From Halicephalobus mephisto (Eukaryota; Nematoda; Chromadorea; Rhabditida; Panagrolaimidae): DNA of 64,000 nt. Where the stretch lies: contig SWDT01000029.1 of assembly GCA_009193035.1 (NCBI GenBank), positions 248,001 to 312,000 of the forward strand, in the 5' to 3' direction. The position numbers were made by a program, and so were the translations under genes. Below the pieces are notes generated by a model, which had not been told where the DNA came from, searched no databases, and saw nothing but the letters and a program-made list of their open reading frames with translations. Shown piece by piece: positions 23,241-34,358 of the stretch (within the stretch, counting starts at the first letter, position 1; every line of letters starts with the position of its first letter).

Positions 23241-23499
23241 CAGAATTTTACATAAAATTTTTGAATTTTAGGATTTTTTCAAAGTTCTCTAAATATTTTT
23301 GAATTTCTAAAAAGCTCCAGAAGCCTCTATAAAAATCTGGAATCTTCGATGAGATCCCAAAGATTTTCGAAATCTTGCATAAAATTTTTGGATTCAAGAA
23401 TTTTTTAAATTCCAAAGTTTTCTGAATTCCATAAATTTCCAAAATTTGTTAATTTAAAAAAATTTTAATTTGTTAAATTTTTTTTTCAACTTTAATAAT

Positions 23500-23830
23500 T
23501 CATTCACCGTAAATTTTTTACAAAATTTAATTTTTTACAAAATTTAATTTTTTAGAAATTTTTATTTTTTACAGAATTTAATTTTTTACAAAATTTAATT
23601 TTTTTACAAAATTTAATTTTTTTACAAATTTTTATTTTTTACACAATTTAATTTTTTAGAAATTTTTATTTTTTACAGAATTTAATTTTTTAGAAATTTT
23701 TATTTTTTACAGAATTTAATTTTTTACAAATTTTTATTTTTTAGAAATTTAATTCTTTACAAATTTTTATTTTTTACAAAATTTAATTTTTTTACAAATT
23801 TTTATTTTTTTAATTTTTTTTTCAAAACTG
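23500..23830. repeat. ATTTAATTTTTTACAAATTT array
   Basis: Period about 17-33 bases, about fourteen copies, very AT-rich, no coding signal. Confidence 0.65.
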
Positions 23831-24109
23831 ATTGAAATTTATTTTTCGACTGTGAAACAAAATCTTACTCCATTTCAAACATAAAAAGCATTCTCAAGTG
23901 ACGAAAGAAAAGTCCGCGAATCAAGAAAAGCCAAAGTAATCCAATTGTCTCTAAAAAGTCCCGCAGCATCCTAATAAAATCAAAAAAATTCAGGATTCTT
24001 TATTTTAGAAAAGTTTTTTTTATCTTAAATAAGTTATTAATGAAGTTTTACATTTTTTTGTAAATTTAAATTAAAAATTTTTCGAAATTTTTGGAACTTT
24101 GTAAAAGAT

Positions 24110-24580
24110 AAAGTAGAAAATTCTGGGAATTTTTAGAATTTTATAGAAATTTCAAAAATACTGTAGAAAATTCTGGAAATTTTTAGAAACTTATAAAATT
24201 TAAAATTTGTAAATTTTTGAAAATTTTAAAAATACTGTAGAATTTTCTTAGACTTTTTAGAATTTTATAGAAACTTTTAAAATCTAAAGTTTGAAGATTT
24301 TCGAAAATTTTAAAAATACTGTAGAAAATTCTAGAAATTTTTAGAAACTTATAAAATCTAAATTTTGAAGATTTTCGAAAATTTTAAAAATACTGTAGAA
24401 TTTTCTTAGACTTTTTAGAATTTTATAGAAACTTCAAAAATCTAAAGTTTGAAGATTTTCGAAAATTCCAAAGATACTGTAGAATTTTCTTAGACTTTTT
24501 AGAAACTTATAAAATCTAAAATTTGTAGATTTTCGAAAATCTTATAAAAGTTGTGAAATTTTCAAAGATACTGTAGAATT
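24110..24580. repeat. Tandem repeat with TACTGTAGAA blocks
   Basis: Units of about 60-120 bases with AAATACTGTAGAATTTTCTT, AGACTTTTTAGAATTTTATA and GAAGATTTTCGAAAATT, repeated five to seven times. Confidence 0.65.
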
Positions 24581-25669
24581 TTTAAAATTTTATAACTTTA
24601 GAAGCAAATTTAGGAACTTTTTGGAATTTTTTGGAATGCAGTAAGTTTCTGAAATTTTTTAGAAATTCATAAAATTTTTCCAGACGTTCTAGAATTTTAT
24701 AAAAACCTCCGAAATTTTATAAAAGTTTTAAAATTTTCCATAAATCAACTTTTTAACAATACTTTTAAAATTTAAAAAGTAAAATTCAAAAAAGTTTTAA
24801 AAATTTATATCTAAACAATTTTTATTTTCTAAAATTCAAATATCGTAATTTTTGGAATTTTATAAAAAAATTTTTAAAAATTATTTTTTTTTTGATTTTA
24901 AAATTATTTTTTTTTTGATTTTAAAAATTTTTTAACAAATTATTTTTTTTTATTTTAAAAATTATTTTTTTTAAATTTAAAAAATTCCTAAAAAAATTTT
25001 AACTTTTATTTTTAAAATTTGAATTGTGTGATTTTTCAGAATTTTTTAAACTTAAAATTGAAAATTCCGGAAAAGCGATTGTTTCATGCTCGATTTACCA
25101 AAAAAATTGAAATTTTCGAATTTTTATTTTTAGTTATTTTTTACGTCTGGCTTTGTTTCAATCAAATTTGTCTTTTTCGAAAACTAAAAGCTTTTTTTTT
25201 TTGAATTTAGAGAATTCTTGAAACTTTTCAAAATTATCCGAATTCTGTCAAAAAAACTTAAGACTTACTAAGTAACGAGATTACTGTATCTGTCAAGATT
25301 TTTGCCTGAGGGTAATTTTATTTCCCGAGTTTTGAGATGGAAGAAAAATTATTTTATTATTTTTTAAAAATAAAACTCGTTTTTTTGTTGTTTTTTAAAA
25401 ATACAGAAAATTGCCAGAGGCATGGATTTCTGAAATTTTGCGTTTCTGTTTCCGGGTCCTTGTGTTGTCAAATTTGTTTTCGAAAACCACTTACACTACA
25501 AAAGACCTACTTCATGGATTAAGAATTGATAAAAATTTATTTTTTAGAATACTGTAGGGGATTGTGAAATCTTATAAAATTCTGAAGTTCTTAGATATTG
25601 TTGGATTCTTGAAGGAAAATAAGTTTAATCTGAGGATAGTGTTCATGGATAGGACGCAGGTAAAGTATA

Positions 25670-25890
25670 GTGAATACGGTATATAGAAATACGGTATATA
25701 TGAATACGGTATATAGGAATACGGTATATATGAGTACGGTATATAGGAATGCGGTACATAAGAATACGGTATATATGAATACGGTATATATGAAAAAGGT
25801 ATATAAGAATACGGTATATATGAAAAAGGTATATAAGAATACGGTATATAGGAATACAGTATATATGAAAAAGGTATATATGAAAAAAAT
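25670..25890. repeat. 15-base minisatellite GAATACGGTATATAT
   Basis: About fourteen copies with variants GAAAAAGGTATATAT and AGAATACGGTATATA. The unit length is a multiple of three, so all frames without a stop stay open; the resulting Asn-Thr-Val-Tyr frame is an artefact. One isolated unit recurs at 26184-26200. Confidence 0.8.
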
Positions 25891-26843
25891 AATAGATCAG
25901 AGAAAATCGAGAATTTAGGATCTACTTTTATGTCCTACTATGAACTACTAGATATTGAAAAAATGATTATCCAGAGTATGTTAGTCCTCATGTTCTTAGA
26001 CTCCCTGACCCTAACAGTGACTGACTAGAATGAAATATTGTTTTTTCCAGTCACTATCCCTTGGTTTTTATAGTAACTTTAAATTTGTAATTTTTGTAAG
26101 AATAGTGGTTGTTGGGTTTTTGAAAAAAGTAAATTTAATCTAAGAACAGTATTTATGGATAGAACAGATAAAGTATAATAAATACGGTATATATGAAAAA
26201 AGTGATAAATCAGACAAGACCGAAAATTTAGGGTCTTTTTTTACATGTTATTACGGACTTTTAAGTGCTGAAAATAATCACTATCCAAAGTATCTTAATT
26301 TTCATGTTATCTTAAATTTCCCCAGCCCCAACAAATGTCTTCTGGAGGTTTCTGAATCTTCAAAATTTGTGGGATTCTATAAAAGTATTTTAGCAACTTT
26401 TGGGAATCCTTTAGAGATTTCTGGTCTTCCCTACAAGTCCTTAAAAGTCTTCATGAATCAATAAAAACATTCAGAATCATGCAGAAGATTCTGAGGATTC
26501 TGAAAATTTTTAAAATTTAAAAAAATTTTTGAAATTTAAAAAAATCTTTGAAATTTAAAAAAATTTTTGAAATTTTATAAAAATCTTTGAAATTTTACAA
26601 AAATCTTTGAAATTTAAAAAAATCTTTGAAATTAAAAAAAATCTTTGAAATTAAAAAAAATTTTTTTTAGAAAGTTTCAAAATTAGATATTTGATTCTGA
26701 AACTTAAGAATTTTCTGAAATTTCATAAAAAGTTAAGAATCTCTTTTCAGATTTCCGAATTTCATTAAATTTTAAAAAATTTCGAAATTTTTGAATTTAA
26801 ATTTTTTATTTTTTTTTATTTTTTAAATTTTAGAACTTTTTAG

Positions 26844-29800
26844 ATGTCGGAAATTCATCCTTCGGTTTATCATCCTCGAGGAATGGATTTGGCTCCAGGA
26901 AAAATAACGACGATTAGGGACAGTTTTGAGGAATTCGAATCCACCTCTGCCGAAGCAGAAATGATGTACGACAATCCGAACACAGAGGAGCTCGATACTG
27001 CTGCCATCTTCAGGGTAATAATTTTCGGATTTTAAAAATAATTAAAATCACACTTTTCTATGAATTTCGTAATTTGGAATTTTCCAAATTTCTTAAAACC
27101 ACAAAAAAATAAATTTTATAATTTCTGGTCCCGAGTGGAAAAGTCTAAAAATTCATGCTGCGACATTTTTTTGGAAATATATCTGTTTTCGAATTAATGT
27201 GATTTTGAAATTTCTTAAAATCACAAAAAAATAAATTTTGCAATTTCTGGTCCTGACTGGAAAAATCTAAAAATTCGTGTTGAGACACTTTTTGGAAATA
27301 TATCTGTTTTCGAAGTAATGTGATTTTGAAATTTCTTAAAATCACAAAAAAATAAATTTTATAATTTCTGGTCCCGAGTGGAAAAGTCTAAAAATTTGTG
27401 CTGAGACATTTTTTGGAAATATATCTGTTTTCGAATTAATGTGATTTTGAAATTTCTTAAAATCACAAAAAAAATAAATTTTGCAATTTCTGGTCCTGAG
27501 TGGAAAGTTTCGAAAATCAAAATAATTTTCTTAGATTTACGTAATATATGATTTTATTTTTTTTATAAAATCACAACATTCCAAAAAAACTTATTTTAAA
27601 TTTTAAAAACTATTTTAAATTTTTGAAAATTAATTTTTGGTTTTTGAAAATTTATTTTTAATTTTAAAAACTATTTTTAATTTTTTAAAATTTATTTTTG
27701 GTTTTTAAAAACTTTATTTTTAATTTTAAAAACTTTATTTTTAATTTTTAAAAACTATTTTTAATTTTTGAAAATTTATTTTTGGTTTTTTAAAATTTAT
27801 TTTTGGTTTTTGAAAATTTATTTTTAATTTTTAAAAACTATTTTTAATTTTTGAAAATTTATTTTTGGTTTTTAAAAACTTTATTTTTAATTTTAAAAAC
27901 TTTATTTTCAGTCATTTTTGCTTGAGATGAACCAAACAGGAGACAATCCGATGATGAACTACTCTTTTTTTCCGAAACCTTCCACAAATTACGTCAAACT
28001 TGTGTCTGTAATTATCTGCAACATTTTGGGAGCTCTCTGTCTTTTGTTGAATCTGTTTGTCATTTTCGCTTTAATCAGAAACAGAAGACGAGTTTTGAGG
28101 AACGTCTTCTACGTTTTGGTTCTCCATTGTGCTTTCGTGGATTTGATTAGAGGAGCCTGTCTCATCGCCTGGGGAATGCCCCATTTGTGGATCAACAACA
28201 TGCACACCATGAGGGATCGGCTCCTCGCCTTAAAGGTCAGTCATTAATTAATAAAAAAATTTAAAAATAACAAAAAAAATCTGAAAAATAATATAAAAAA
28301 TTTGAAAATAACAAAAAAAATTTAAAAAAATAATGTAAAAAATTAAAAAACAACAAAAAAAATTTAAAAAATAACAAAAAAAATTTAAAAAATAATATAA
28401 AAAATTTAAAATAACAAAAAAAATTTTAAAAAATAATGTAAAAAATTAAAAAATAACAAAAAAAATAAAAAAATAATAAAAAAAATTTAAAATAACAAAA
28501 AAAATTTAAAAAATAATATAAAAAAATTAAAAATAATATTTTAAAAAATAACAAAAAAATTAAAAATAATATTTTAAAAAATTAAAAAATAACAAAAAAA
28601 ATTAAAAATAATATTTAAAAAATTTAAAAATAATATTTAAAAAATTTAAAAATTTAAAAATAACAAAAAAATTTAAAAAATGAAATAAGAAGTAAAAAAT
28701 AGTTTTTAAAAAAGAATTAAATTTATAATAATGGAGAAATTTAGATTAATCAGTTCACTTTGGTCATTTTGAGGAGCTGTAATCTTTTGACAATTTTCAA
28801 CCTTCTAGTTTTCACGACGAACGAATTCATCGTCATCAAGTACCCTCTGCATTACAGAAGGTGTTTTCGAAGAAGAACGGTTTTGGTCATCCTGGCTATG
28901 AGGTTTGTTTTTTAAAAATACAGTAATTCTAAAAACTTAGAACTAATTTTAAAAAAATTTTAGATATTTTTTGGTTTTTAAAAATACAGTAATTCTAAAA
29001 ACTTAGAACTAATTTAAAAAAGTATTTTTGAGTATTTTTTGGTTTTTAAAAATACCGTAATTCTGAAAAGTTAAAACTAATTTTAAAAAAATTTCTTTGA
29101 ATATTTTTTGGTTTTTAAAAATACCGTAATTCTAAAAACTTAGAACTAATTTAAAACAACTTTTTAGATATTTTTTGTTTTTAAAAATACCGTAATTCTG
29201 GAAACTTAAAACTAATTTAAAAAAATCTTTTTGAATATATTTTGGTTTTTAAAAATACAGTAATTCTGAAAATTAAAAATATTTTACTAATTGTTAATAA
29301 TTTTAAAAAATAAGATAAAAAATATTTTTTATTTTTTTTAATTTAATTTTTTTTTAATTTTTAAAAATACAGTAATTTTAAAAAATATAGTTTTTTTTTA
29401 TTTTCGAATTATTATTTTATTTTTTCTATATAATTTCGAAAATAATAAATTTTATTTTTCTTCCCACGAAATTACTACTTTTATTTTTTAAATTTTTCAG
29501 AAATGAGTATTTATTTGTAAATGACTAATTTTTTCAAATACAATAATTTTAAAAAGTACAAAATTATTATTTTTTATGACGCCAATTTTAATTTTTAAAT
29601 TAATTTTTTCGAATACTGTAATTTTAAAAAATGAAAATTAAAACTTTTTTTTTATTGAGAAATTTATTTTTTTTTAAAATTATTTGAATATTTGTCAGGT
29701 ACAATAATTTAAGAAAAATGGAAAATTCAAATTTTTTAAAATTATTTGAATATTTTTTAGATACAGTAGTTTAAAAAATATGGAAAAATTTAAATTTTTT

Positions 29801-32800
29801 AAATTATTTAAATATTTGTTAGATACAGTAGTTTAAAAAATATAGAAAAATTCAAATTTTTTAAAAAATTATTTAAATATTTGCTAGATACAGTAGTTTA
29901 AAAAAACGGAAAAATTTTAATTTTTTTTCTTGCCACAAAATTAATTTTCTTAATTACAATCGACTCTTGATATAATGCAACCCAAGGGACCAGACAAAAA
30001 TTACGTAAAATCGAGAATCGACTATATTTAGATATTTTTTAGATACAGTAGTTTAAAAAAATAGAAAAATTTAAATTTTTTCATTGAGAAATTTTTTAAA
30101 TTATTTAAATATTTGTTAGGTACAGTAATTTAGAAAAATTCGAATTTTCTCACTACGAAATTTATTTTTTATTTTTTTCTTAATTATTTAAATATTTTTT
30201 AGATACAGTAGTTTAAGAAAATGGAAAAATTTAAATTTTTTGATTGAGAAATTTATTTTTTATTTAAATATTTGTTAGATACAGTAATTTAAAAAAATAG
30301 AAAAATTTAAATTTTTTCATTGAGAAATTTATTTTTTATTTAAATATTTGTTAGATACAGTAATTTAAAAAATATGAAAAAATTTAAATTTTTTCTTTGA
30401 GAAATTTATTTTTTGTTTTTTTAGCTGGCTGATTTCGTTGCTTTTCGGAGTGGGATCAGTTTTTTCAAACTTCTTCGAGTCAGCCCATTCAGTGATGGTC
30501 CTCAACAACGGCACCGTCTGGTTCAACAACGACAGTCCCTCGAGCGGGGTCACCAGGAGGGAAATCGGAGGGATTTCGATAAATGTGGTTTCAATGTTGA
30601 TGATTTTCGTTCTTTGTTATCTTTGTCTTTTCACAGTTCTCATTTGTTACGGTACAATTTTGAGGACGATCAGGAGATTCCATGGCTTCGACGACAAAGG
30701 CAGATTTCATTCAGAAGAAAGCCAAAGAATAACAAACAGATCGGTATACTGTAGACATCACGACGACTCCACAAAAACGAACAACTCCAGCATCGGACCC
30801 CAGGGCGAAGACGACCCCAACAACCCCAGCAGAAGGTGCAATTCACACAGGAAGTGGAGAAGCCATCTGATGTCCCGACACAAGTACCTCATCGTGATCG
30901 GATCCGTTTTGTTCGTGGATGTTTTGTTTCTTTTTCCTTACAGCGGAATCCAATTGGTGGCTTTCCTGCATCTGAACAACATGCTCGCCACCAGTCCCAA
31001 GAGCACCATGATCAGATGGGGGTTACAGGTTCGTTTTTAAAAGTTTTCAAAATTTTTAAAAATTTTTCAAAGTTTTTCAGTTTTTTAAAATTTTTCAGTT
31101 TCTAAAAGTTTTTAAAAGTTTTTAAAATTTTTAAAAATTTTTTAGTTTTTTAAAATTTTTTAGTTTCTTAAAGTTTTTAAAAATTTAAAAAAAATTTTTC
31201 AGAGTTTTTTAAAATTTAAATTTAAAATAAAAATTTTAAATTTTCGCGTCGAGATGATTTTTTTTAGAAATTCTGAAAATTGTTTTAACACAAAAAATTT
31301 TTGTTTTTGTAAATTAAAAAAAAATTGATTTTAAATATGATTAGACTTTTCTGAATCGATATGGTAGCATGAGGGATGAGGGATTTGAGATTTCGTTATT
31401 TATCGAAATAGTAATAAGATGAAGCATGAAAATATATATTAAATAACTGATCAGTACTCGGTCTGTTGTATACAGTATGCTTATTGTTCAGCATTTAGGG
31501 ATTTCCCTTCGAGATCTGACTTGCTTACGCAATAGCTAGTTAATATACCAGTAAAACTAAGACCAAGCGCAATAATCATCATATATTAACTAGTCAACAC
31601 TGTTTATAGTATACAGTATACCTATTATCCAGCACGTAGGATATTTTTCTTCGAGACCTTATTTCCTAGTTTGTTTACGTAATAGCTAGTTAATATACCA
31701 GTATAACTAAGACCAAGCGCAATAACCATCATATATTAACTAGTCAACACTATTTATAATATAAAGTATACTTATTATCTAGCACGTAGGATATTTCCCT
31801 TCGAGACCTGGCTTACTTATACAATATAGTTAATACATCAGCATAAGACCAAACACAATAGCAACCATATACTGAACAACTAATCAGTACTAGGTCTGTT
31901 ATCTACAGTATACCCATTGTCTAGCACGTAGGGATTTCCCTTCGAGACCGTGCTATCTGACTTGCTTATGCAGTACCTAGTCAATACACAGGTGTAACAA
32001 ATATTTTTCAGATCCTGATCGGAATCCACTCCGTCTGCCAACCACTGTGTTACTTCAGGATGAACGAATTCCGTCGGTTGGCGTGCTGTTCCAAAACCGA
32101 ACTGGGTCGTTCCAAATCCTTCAGTCAGTTGCACAAATCTTTTGGTAAATCGGGAAATTGGCACTTTTCTTTTTCTTTGTGAAATTGTGCTTTAATTTTC
32201 CATTACTGTAGAATTAACATTAGACAAAAATACGGTAGAAAGGTTGAGGATTTTCTACAGTATACTGAAAACTTGAAAAATTTTGGAATTTTAAAATTTT
32301 TTTGATTTTAAAAAATTCCAAAATTTAATTTTTTCCAAATTTCTATAATCATCAAAATTTTAATTTTTACGGTAATTTAAAAAATAACTTTTTTCTTCGT
32401 AAAATCGTGTTTCAATTTTCGATTTTTTAAAATTATTAATTAATTAAAATTTTAGTTTCAGGCCAGACGAAGGACCAGATGGGCACTAACGACGAGGAGA
32501 TCGCCCTGAGGGACAACCAAAGCCGGGATTTGGCTGAGCCGTTGATCAACAACGATCCCAACGGTCTTGATGAAAGTGAAGACGAAAAAGTTCTTACAAA
32601 TCCTACAGTAACCAAATTAGATTCTCAGTTCCTCGGGACAAATTGGACAAGATTGGGATCTTCGAAGTTCAGAAGGTACGGTACACAAGAAGAAGACAAC
32701 GAATCCAAAAAAATGTCGATGTTGTCAGGATTACGGTCGAGTACCTGTTTCGAATCCGAAAGTTTCTTCGCTCCAGAGAATCCCGAAGGAGAAAATTTAA

Positions 32801-32847
32801 ATCTAATTATTGACGGAATTGGAAATTTGCATAATTCTCAATGTTGA
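26844..32847 (+). CDS. Orphan class A (rhodopsin-like) GPCR
   Basis: Seven-pass plasma-membrane receptor; ligand unknown. Exons: 26844-27014, 27912-28235, 28754-28902, 30425-31028, 32012-32144, 32462-32847. Phases all fit, for 588 residues. The N-terminus (about 84 residues) has glycosylation sites NQT and NYS. Then come TM1 (LVSVIICNILGALCLLLNLF), TM2 (NVFYVLVLHCAFVDLI), TM3 (NLLTIFNLLVFTTNEF), TM4, TM5 (SMLMIFVLCYLCLFTVLICY), a long third loop of about 90 residues, TM6 with FVDVLFLFPYSG, and TM7 with SVCQPLCYF. The DRY box is NEF followed by IVIKYPLHYRR, and NPxxY is QPLCY, both unusual. A Ser/Asn-rich tail of about 170 residues follows. Large introns hold tandem arrays. I cannot place it in a named receptor subfamily. 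Confidence 0.82.
27050..27510. repeat. Tandem repeat in GPCR intron 1, about 120-base unit, four copies
   Basis: Shared blocks: TTTCTTAAAATCACAAAAAA, AATTTCTGGTCCCGAGTGGA and TTTTTGGAAATATATCTG. A second, simpler array of TTTTTGGTTTTTGAAAATTT words follows to about 27900. Confidence 0.75.
28905..29290. repeat. Tandem repeat in GPCR intron 3, about 62-base unit
   Basis: Six copies of TTTTTGGTTTTTAAAAATAC followed by AGTAATTCTAAAAACTTAGA. Intron 2 (28236-28753) is pure AT-rich AAAAAATTTAAAAAATAATA filler. Confidence 0.7.
29690..30380. repeat. Tandem repeat in GPCR intron 3 around TTAGATACAGTA
   Basis: Eight or more units of 60-75 bases with ATATTTGTTAGATACAGTAA, TTTAAAAAAATAGAAAAATT and TTTTTTCATTGAGAAATTTA. 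A short MITE interrupts the array at 29955-30026. Confidence 0.65.
29955..30026. mobile_element. Very short pogo-like MITE
   Basis: Ends TACAATCGACTCTTGATATA and TCGAGAATCGACTATA are imperfect inverted repeats with TA at each end. At 72 bases it is little more than two ends. Its sequence class (CGACTCTCGATATAA) resembles pogo/Tigger termini. Confidence 0.55.
31370..32005. repeat. Tandem repeat in GPCR intron 4, about 165-180-base unit
   Basis: About four copies with GTATACAGTATACCTATT, CCAGCACGTAGGATATTT, CCTTCGAGACCT, and AATAGCTAGTTAATATACCAG. The array abuts the acceptor of exon 5, so its last copy may supply the branch region. Confidence 0.7.
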
Positions 32848-33245
32848 TCGAAAAAATTAAAAAAAATAAAAATAAAAAAAAAAATTAAAAATAAAAAAAA
32901 AATAAAAATAAAAAAATTTTAAAATTTTAAAATTAAAAATTACCGTAATCCGAAATTATCAATTAAGTTGTTACGGATTTCGAGGAGGATCTAGGACATC
33001 CCGGAGGACGGAATATGGTCTTTTATGACAAATTTTAATCACAGAAAAAATTTTGAAAATAATCAAAAAAAATTTTCGAATTTTTCCAGTTGGGACCAAA
33101 ATTTATTTTTTTTACATATTTTTGTAAAATTTCAAAAAAATGCTAGAAAAAATTAATTATAAAGTTTTCAAAAATTGTCTTGATGAAAATCTTCCAATTG
33201 AGACCAAAATAAATTTTATTTTTATATAATTTTAAAAAATTCACG

Positions 33246-33435
33246 AGACCCGGGTTCGATTCCCGACCGAAGACCGGCAGCTAGAAGTCTGGCCCGCAAG
33301 CTGCTTGTAGGTTAAAGAAGCGAAGCCCTCTGCATATCTCTCATTAGAGGCCCGGTTGACCAAAGACAAGCTAGATGATAAGAAGAATCCCAAGGTCCTA
33401 GGAACAGAGGGTTCTCACCGACGGATGAGTTGGAT
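33246..33435 (+). mobile_element. SINE-like element related to the copy at 21532
   Basis: GAGACCCGGGTTCGATTCCC followed by GACCGAAGAC shares the B box (33253-33263) and flanking words with 21560-21590. The body CCCGCAAGCTGCTTGTAGGT only loosely resembles that of the other copy. It again ends in a minisatellite. Confidence 0.55.
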
Positions 33436-33436
33436 C

Positions 33437-33585
33437 AAAGGTACAAGGAGGGTACAAGGAGGGTACAAGGGGGGTACAAGGAGGGTACAAAGAGGATACA
33501 AGAAGGGTACAAGGAGCGTATAAGGGGGGTACAAGGGGGGTACAAGGAGGGTACAAAGAGAATACAAGGAGGGTACAAACAGTTT
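33437..33585. repeat. 12-base minisatellite GGTACAAGGAGG
   Basis: About twelve copies with small variants (GGTACAAGGGGG, GGTACAAAGAGG), directly downstream of the SINE-like piece. Confidence 0.8.
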
Positions 33586-33929
33586 AACTTTAGTATTGTT
33601 TGTGAACTTTGAATGTGCGATATGGGAATAAATAAAAATAGAATAATTTTAGGATATGGATTTGTCCGGATATGTCTGTCAGACGATGTTTGTACTTAAA
33701 AGTGGAATTTGAACAATGCAGGAAAAGCTTTAAAAAACGGTATTTTCAAAAACACAGAAATCCATAATGTAACAAATTTGAAATATTTTTATAATTGAGT
33801 AATTCTGTAAAAATTACAACTTTTTAATTTACTCGAGTAATTTAACAATACAAAATTAATTAATAATAAATTTTGAAAATCCAATTTTGTCTTTTTTTTG
33901 ATTTTTGAAAATTATCACTGTTTTTAATT

Positions 33930-34025
33930 AACAGAAGTTTGATTTCTGCGCCTCAGGGACTTTCGTGCTGAGAGTTTCTTTGTTTTCTGCGATAAATGTC
34001 GGCTTTCCTTTGTAGATACCTAATC
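33930..34025. repeat. Dispersed repeat shared with 57205-57295
   Basis: Both loci carry AATTGAAGT- or ACAGAAGT-type lead-in, GCGCCTCAGGGACTTTCGT or GTGCCTCAGGGAGTTTCGTC, then TTTCTGCGATAAATG or TTTCCGCGACACTGA. The likeness extends over about 80 bases. Confidence 0.6.
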
Positions 34026-34040
34026 GAAATCAATAAGGGA

Positions 34041-34358
34041 GTTTGTCTAAAATACGTAAGGTTTATATGACGCTTTTCTGGGACTCCCTTCCCCTGTAAT
34101 CCTTACTTATTTTAGACAAACTTTCTAAATATAAAAAAAGCTAAAATAACATATAAGGTAGCTTGTCTAAGATACGTAAGGCTTATATGGTACTTTCCTG
34201 GACCCCCTTCCCCTGTAAGCCTTACACATTTTAGACAAAATTTCTAAATATAAAAAAGCTAAAATAATCTATAAGGAGGTTTGCCTAAAATATATAAAAC
34301 TTATATGGTACTTTCCTCGACCCCCTTCCCCTGTAAGCCTTACTTATTTTAGACAAAC
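34041..34358. repeat. Array of three hairpin-forming units
   Basis: Units at 34041-34121, 34161-34240 and 34279-34358, spaced about 119 bases. In copy 1 GTTTGTCTAAAATACGTAAG and CTTACTTATTTTAGACAAAC are inverted repeats with one mismatch, around a conserved loop with CCCTTCCCCTGTAA. Each unit looks like a foldback MITE that was then tandemly duplicated. Confidence 0.75.

Larger units (their letters stand above)
21334..26843. other. Intergenic, 5.5 kb of repeats
   Basis: No gene supported between the oxidase start and the GPCR start. It holds a tRNA-derived SINE-like piece, several tandem arrays listed separately, and AT-rich filler. Open frames at 22483-22734, 23016-23234 and 25670-25918 lie inside tandem repeats. 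A moderately GC-rich stretch at 25290-25520 has GCCTGAGGGTAAT and a short open frame but no splice context. Confidence 0.6.

Noticed and set aside
25670..25918. 82-codon Asn-Thr-Val-Tyr frame
   Set aside because: Product of the 15-base minisatellite; the period is a multiple of three.
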